Source: GCA-2697345 sp045565015 (GTDB lineage Bacteria; Pseudomonadota; Alphaproteobacteria; Rhodobacterales; Rhodobacteraceae). Taken from it: a stretch of DNA of 46,004 nucleotides. The notes under the pieces are model-generated. The model was not told the origin of the DNA, ran no database searches, and saw nothing but the letters and a program-made list of their open reading frames with translations. The translations under genes were made by a program, and so were the position numbers. This document shows, one piece after another, positions 42,471-46,004 of this stretch (position 1 is its first letter; the number at the start of each line of letters is the position of its first letter). Where the stretch lies: positions 1-46,004 of the forward strand of contig JBJLGD010000012.1 of assembly GCA_045565015.1 (NCBI GenBank). Reading direction: 5' to 3'.

Positions 42471-43259
42471 ATGACTCTAAAGATTGCTACATGGAACATA
42501 AACTCTGTAAGACTTCGTATGCCATTGGTCTTAAAGCTCTTAAAGCAAGAAGCTCCGGATATACTATGTCTCCAAGAATGCAAGAGTCTTGTAGAAGATA
42601 TACCTGTTGAGGAATTAAAAAAAATTGGTTTCTGTTATATCACTGCCAGGGGCCAAAAAAGTTATAACGGTGTTGCGATCATATCAAGAATACCAATTAA
42701 AGATATGGGTTCAATTAACTATGCAAACTTAGACCACGCTCGTCACGTATCAGCTGTGTTAGAAAATGGGATCACTATTCATAATCATTACATACCAGCT
42801 GGTGGTGATGTTCCAGATAGAAAGGTTAATGAAAAGTTTGGTCAAAAACTAGATTATCTTAATGACTTAATGAATTCATTTAGACAAAAAAAACCTGTTA
42901 AATCTATTTTAGTTGGGGACTTGAATATAGCACCCGATGAAGACGATGTTTGGTCTCATAAACAGTTAATAAAAGTTGTTAGCCACACTCCAATAGAGAT
43001 CGAAAGTTTACTAGAAGTTAAAAAGAGTGGAGATTGGGTTGATATAATTCGAAAACTAGAGCCCACCGGGAAGTTATACTCATGGTGGTCGTATCGAGCA
43101 AGAGACTGGTTGAAGGCAGATAGAGGAAGAAGACTAGATCATATTTGGGCAACAAATGACATAGCATCGTATGCTAAAAAATGTTATACTCTTAAAGAAG
43201 CCCGTGGTTGGGACCGGCCTTCGGACCATGCGCCAGTTTTTACCATATTTGATGTTTAG
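42471..43259 (+). CDS. xth: Exodeoxyribonuclease III
   Basis: AP endonuclease / 3'-5' exonuclease for base excision repair. 262 residues from ATG 42471. EEP-fold landmarks: IATWNINSVRLRM, LCLQECKS (metal Glu), VGDLNIAPDEDDVW and a C-terminal RRLDHIWATNDI and WDRPSDHAPVF. A GTG seven codons upstream is an alternative start. It follows the response regulator after 31 bp. Confidence 0.94.
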   Translation: MTLKIATWNINSVRLRMPLVLKLLKQEAPDILCLQECKSLVEDIPVEELKKIGFCYITARGQKSYNGVAIISRIPIKDMGSINYANLDHARHVSAVLENGITIHNHYIPAGGDVPDRKVNEKFGQKLDYLNDLMNSFRQKKPVKSILVGDLNIAPDEDDVWSHKQLIKVVSHTPIEIESLLEVKKSGDWVDIIRKLEPTGKLYSWWSYRARDWLKADRGRRLDHIWATNDIASYAKKCYTLKEARGWDRPSDHAPVFTIFDV

Positions 43260-43314
43260 TCTGTCCAGTATAGAAAATTAATTTGATTAGATAAATTAGA
43301 AGAGTTGGTAAAAA

Positions 43315-44223
43315 ATGTTAGAACTTAATAATAATGAAAATCACAAAAACTTGATAAAGGATGGCGATGAGTCGACATTCGGCGCTGACGTAATAGAAGC
43401 TAGTCAGAAGGTTCCCATTATAGTCGATTTCTGGGCCCCTTGGTGTGGTCCTTGTAAAACACTTGGACCTGCTTTGGAAAGTGCTGTAAAAGCAGCGAGT
43501 GGAAAAGTTAAGATGGTTAAGATTGATGTAGATCAGAGCCAACAAATAGCAGCACAGTTGCAAATTAAATCTATTCCGACTGTTTATGGTTTTTTTGAAG
43601 GTAAACCAGTTGATGCCTTCCAGGGAGCACAATCAGAAAGTGAAATAAAGAAGTTTATTGATAAGCTAATTTCGCTCTCTGGAAATAATACAGAAAATGG
43701 CCTGGAAGAAGCGATGTCTACTGCCGAGGAAATGTTTCTTGAGGGAAAATACCAAGATGCTATAGAGATTTTTTCTGCGATTTTGGGAGAGGTCCCGACG
43801 CATGATAAAGCATATGCAGGTCTGGCGTCAGCTCTTTTGGAACTTGGAGAGATCGAAAAAGCAAAAGATTTGGTTGAAAACAGTCCGACTGAAATAAAGA
43901 GTTCAAGTGGTATTAATTCAGTTAGAGCAAAACTTGACTTGCTCGATAAATCCGAAGGTTTAGCTAGTATTGAGGAGCTTAGCACTAAGGTGAAAAGTAA
44001 CCCTGATGATCATCAAGCAAGATTAGATTTAGCGCTTTCATTGATAAAAGACTCACGAATATCTGAGGCCATAGATCACCTTTTGGAACTATTTAGGAGG
44101 GATAAAGATTGGAATGACGAAGCAGCCAAAAAAAACTTATTTAGTGTTTTTGAGATCATGAAACCTGATGACCCGGAGGCTTTAAAAGCACGACGTAAAC
44201 TTTCGTCTTTAATATTCAGCTAA
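43315..44223 (+). CDS. Thioredoxin-TPR protein (CnoX-like)
   Basis: 302 residues: N-terminal thioredoxin domain with intact WCGPC (Cys44-Cys47), followed by a TPR-like helical region (about 140-300). This domain order matches CnoX/YbbN, a chaperone holdase-redox protein. Unlike E. coli YbbN, the CxxC is intact, as expected for an active thioredoxin. It lies just upstream of the LON-domain and Trm112 genes. Confidence 0.9.
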   Translation: MLELNNNENHKNLIKDGDESTFGADVIEASQKVPIIVDFWAPWCGPCKTLGPALESAVKAASGKVKMVKIDVDQSQQIAAQLQIKSIPTVYGFFEGKPVDAFQGAQSESEIKKFIDKLISLSGNNTENGLEEAMSTAEEMFLEGKYQDAIEIFSAILGEVPTHDKAYAGLASALLELGEIEKAKDLVENSPTEIKSSSGINSVRAKLDLLDKSEGLASIEELSTKVKSNPDDHQARLDLALSLIKDSRISEAIDHLLELFRRDKDWNDEAAKKNLFSVFEIMKPDDPEALKARRKLSSLIFS

Positions 44224-44248
44224 CATCCTATTATAGGTGATTTGAAAA

Positions 44249-44890
44249 ATGTTTGTAAGCAATAATTTACCTAAAGTGATCCCAATATTTCCATTATCAG
44301 GAGCGCTACTTCTGCCTCGTTCTAACCTACCATTACAGATTTTCGAACCGAAGTATCTTCAAATGTTTGAAGATAGTTTGAAAACACCTGATCGTTTAAT
44401 AGGAATGATACAGGGGAATAGTAATACTGGTATCTCAAAGGACTTACATAAAATAGGGTGTGCAGGTAGAATAATTCAGTTTTCTGAAACGCCAGATGGT
44501 CGCTATATGATTACTCTTGGTGGAGTTTCTAGATTTAAGATTGAAACAGAAGAAATCGGTTTTACTCCTTATAGAAAGGCGCAGGTTGATTGGTCTAAAT
44601 ATGAAAAAGATCTTGGCCCTACCGAAAAAGATAAGGATTTTGATAGAGATTATTTTATGAATTTGCTTGGGAAGTTCTTTGTTTCAGCTGATCTTAAGAC
44701 AGATTGGAATAGTTTAAAAGATGCTGACGAGGAGTTATTAATAAACTCGCTTTCAATGCTTTGTCCTTTCGAACCTGAAGATAAGCAAGCACTATTGGAA
44801 GCCAAGTCTTTGGTGTTAAGAAGAAAAACTCTTACAACATTATTAGAGTTTTCTGTACTTGGGGGTAAACCTGGAGATTCTGTACAATGA
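44249..44890 (+). CDS. LON peptidase substrate-binding domain protein
   Basis: Lon N-terminal (LAN/PUA-like) domain without the AAA+ protease part, 213 residues. Starts KVIPIFPLSGALLLPRSNLPLQIFEPKYLQM, the LON-domain hallmark, with GCAGRIIQFSETPDGRYMITLGGVSRFKI in the middle. Not a protease by itself; probably substrate binding or adaptor. Stop overlaps the Trm112-family gene by 4 nt (ATGA). Confidence 0.9.
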   Translation: MFVSNNLPKVIPIFPLSGALLLPRSNLPLQIFEPKYLQMFEDSLKTPDRLIGMIQGNSNTGISKDLHKIGCAGRIIQFSETPDGRYMITLGGVSRFKIETEEIGFTPYRKAQVDWSKYEKDLGPTEKDKDFDRDYFMNLLGKFFVSADLKTDWNSLKDADEELLINSLSMLCPFEPEDKQALLEAKSLVLRRKTLTTLLEFSVLGGKPGDSVQ

Positions 44891-45066
44891 AAGAATATAA
44901 AGTAAACCGAGCTATGTTAGAGAATCTAGTTTGTCCTTTAACCCAATCCATTTTAAGATATGACTCAAGTGCTCAGGAGTTAATTTCAGTTAAAGCCAAG
45001 CTTGCTTTTCCTATAAGAGATGGAATACCTATTATGTTGGTCGATGAGGCTAGAAAGATAGACTGA
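44887..45066 (+). CDS. Trm112 family protein
   Basis: A 59-residue gene. After a short N-terminal leader, MLENLVCPLTQ and IRDGIPIMLVDEARKID match the bacterial Trm112 (UPF0434/YcaR-like) proteins. Only one Cys of the zinc site remains in VCPLT, common in alphaproteobacterial members. Role unknown; in eukaryotes and archaea Trm112 activates methyltransferases. Overlaps the LON-domain gene by 4 nt. Confidence 0.9.
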   Translation: MKEYKVNRAMLENLVCPLTQSILRYDSSAQELISVKAKLAFPIRDGIPIMLVDEARKID

Positions 45067-45067
45067 T

Positions 45068-46004
45068 TCATAGCTGCTGGCCTAATAAAAGACGAGGTTG
45101 GTCTCCATTCAAGCCTGCCGCTTCTTGCATAAAAAACCTACGTAAAACTGGCGTATTGTTAATAAAACTCATTCCTAACCCACGACTTAGGCGATAATAG
45201 GAGTTGCTGGTAGAAAAAAGTGAATTGAACAGGTCTGTAGACTTGGATAATGCTGTTGAGTCAAACCGACGCCAGTTCTGATAGCGTTCTAAAACATCAC
45301 TGGCTCCGATATCTTCTCCTCGCCTTTTAGCCTGTGTTATAACTTCTGCTATAGTTGCAACATCCCTTAGTCCTTGGTTGAATCCTTGCCCTGCTATCGG
45401 GTGAATGCTATGCGCGGAGTCTCCAATCAGCACTATGCGTTTTTCAATAAAACTATCAGCAATTATTGAACTGAGAGGGTAAGAAAAACGTTTCCCAATT
45501 AATTCTATTTTACCCAAAAAACTTCCAAACACAGGCTCTAGTTTTTGTTTAAAATCTTCTTTTTTCAATTTTGAATGACAAAGGCCGATTTTGGTAGGAA
45601 GAACCCAAACTATAGACGATCTATTTTTTCTTAAAGGTAAAATAGCTAGAGGACCAGTAGGCATAAAAAATTGATAAGCTATACCCTTATGGTTACGTTC
45701 ATGCTTAACGCTTGTTACTAGTGCTTGCTGTTTATAGTCTTTAGAGGTTAATGAAATCCCTACATCACGAGCAATTTTGCTGTTTTTTCCATCACAGGCC
45801 ATTAGAACTTTTGATCTTATTATATTCCCAGTCTTGCAAAATATATAGCTCATTTTATTTTTAGCCTCTATTTTTACGACAGTTTCAGAAATGATAGTAA
45901 TATTTTTTGCTTGAATAACTGAATTTATAAGGGCTTTTTTTAAATGGCGATCCTCTATTGTATAACCCAACGGATCATCGCCTAAATCTTTATGATTAAA
46001 ATGC
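45068..46004 (-). CDS. UbiH/UbiF/COQ6-family FAD-dependent monooxygenase (partial)
   Basis: Ubiquinone-ring hydroxylase family. The 3' 312 codons are in the window; the N-terminus with the GxGxxG FAD fold lies beyond the right edge, since the frame stays open to the end (residues HFNHKDLGDDPLGYTIEDRHL can be read). The second FAD motif RIVLIGDSAHSIHPIAGQGFNQGLRD is intact, and LMACDGKNSKIARDVGI provides the DG motif. Probably in ubiquinone biosynthesis; which ring position it hydroxylates cannot be told. It converges on the Trm112-family gene with 1 bp between them. Confidence 0.92.
   Translation of the reverse strand, partial: HFNHKDLGDDPLGYTIEDRHLKKALINSVIQAKNITIISETVVKIEAKNKMSYIFCKTGNIIRSKVLMACDGKNSKIARDVGISLTSKDYKQQALVTSVKHERNHKGIAYQFFMPTGPLAILPLRKNRSSIVWVLPTKIGLCHSKLKKEDFKQKLEPVFGSFLGKIELIGKRFSYPLSSIIADSFIEKRIVLIGDSAHSIHPIAGQGFNQGLRDVATIAEVITQAKRRGEDIGASDVLERYQNWRRFDSTALSKSTDLFNSLFSTSNSYYRLSRGLGMSFINNTPVLRRFFMQEAAGLNGDQPRLLLGQQL

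Noticed and set aside
43584..43985. 133-codon minus-strand frame inside the thioredoxin-TPR gene
   Set aside because: Low-complexity Ser-rich antisense translation of a well-supported gene.
1..46004. CRISPR arrays, insertion sequences, prophage or toxin-antitoxin genes
   Set aside because: No regularly spaced repeats, transposase, integrase or phage proteins are visible, and no small gene pair resembles a known toxin-antitoxin family.

Overview
The window is an AT-rich, gene-dense stretch of an alphaproteobacterial chromosome, most likely a streamlined marine member of the Rhodobacterales or a close relative. I infer this from gene content and order. The petABC (bc1) operon, the rnhB-ccrM pair, mutY-dciA-dsbA, pmbA-cysQ-waaA-lpxK, the DUF3576-leuS-lptE-holA block, the thioredoxin/TPR-LON-Trm112-UbiH block and a small Gly/Ala-rich porin all resemble arrangements I know from Rhodobacterales, but base composition is much more AT-biased than in cultured roseobacters. 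Intergenic gaps are short, many same-strand genes overlap by 4 nt, and three convergent pairs share a 4-bp TTAR at their stop codons. I saw no insertion sequence, phage gene or CRISPR array.

Layout. 1-3.9 kb: acyl-CoA dehydrogenase (-), HU-like protein with a strong terminator, an EamA transporter and aroC (-). 4.1-7.4 kb: a TPP riboswitch followed by thiB-thiP-thiQ. Its aptamer and the thiB Shine-Dalgarno can form mutually exclusive pairings, so a complete translational switch can be read from the sequence. 7.4-10.1 kb: petA-petB-petC (-). 10.2-13.5 kb: a TrmL-like methyltransferase, a GST, mtaB and dapF (-). 13.6-16.2 kb: tRNA-Lys(TTT) and a divergent aldehyde dehydrogenase / DapA-family lyase pair. 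16.2-19.1 kb: a three-gene acyl-CoA operon (ligase, SDR, MaoC; -). 19.3-22.8 kb: the most accessory-looking part, with a split ComDE-type sulfopyruvate decarboxylase, tRNA-Arg(CCT), three small unrecognised genes, a VOC protein and a GGCT-like protein.

22.8-27 kb: rnhB, ccrM, mutY, dciA and a DsbA-family protein. 27-31.6 kb: lpxK, waaA, cysQ and pmbA (-); cysQ carries an apparent +1 frameshift in a run of eight A (T on the coding strand). 31.7-38.2 kb: an SDR, a BaiN-type flavoprotein, then holA, lptE, leuS and a DUF3576 lipoprotein (-). 38.5-40 kb: porin and yggS. 40-41.6 kb: an L,D-transpeptidase-like protein and ribA (-). 41.8-46 kb: a response regulator, xth, a thioredoxin/TPR protein, a LON-domain protein, a 59-residue Trm112-family protein and the 3' part of a UbiH-type monooxygenase that runs off the right edge.

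Most of the window is housekeeping. I did not find a convincing undescribed multi-gene system. The observations most worth checking are the thiB riboswitch switch, the cysQ frameshift, the paired GANTC sites ahead of ccrM, the Ser in place of the second catalytic Cys of DapF, the orphan ComDE pair, the ALDH/DapA-family pair, and the small unknown genes beside tRNA-Arg.
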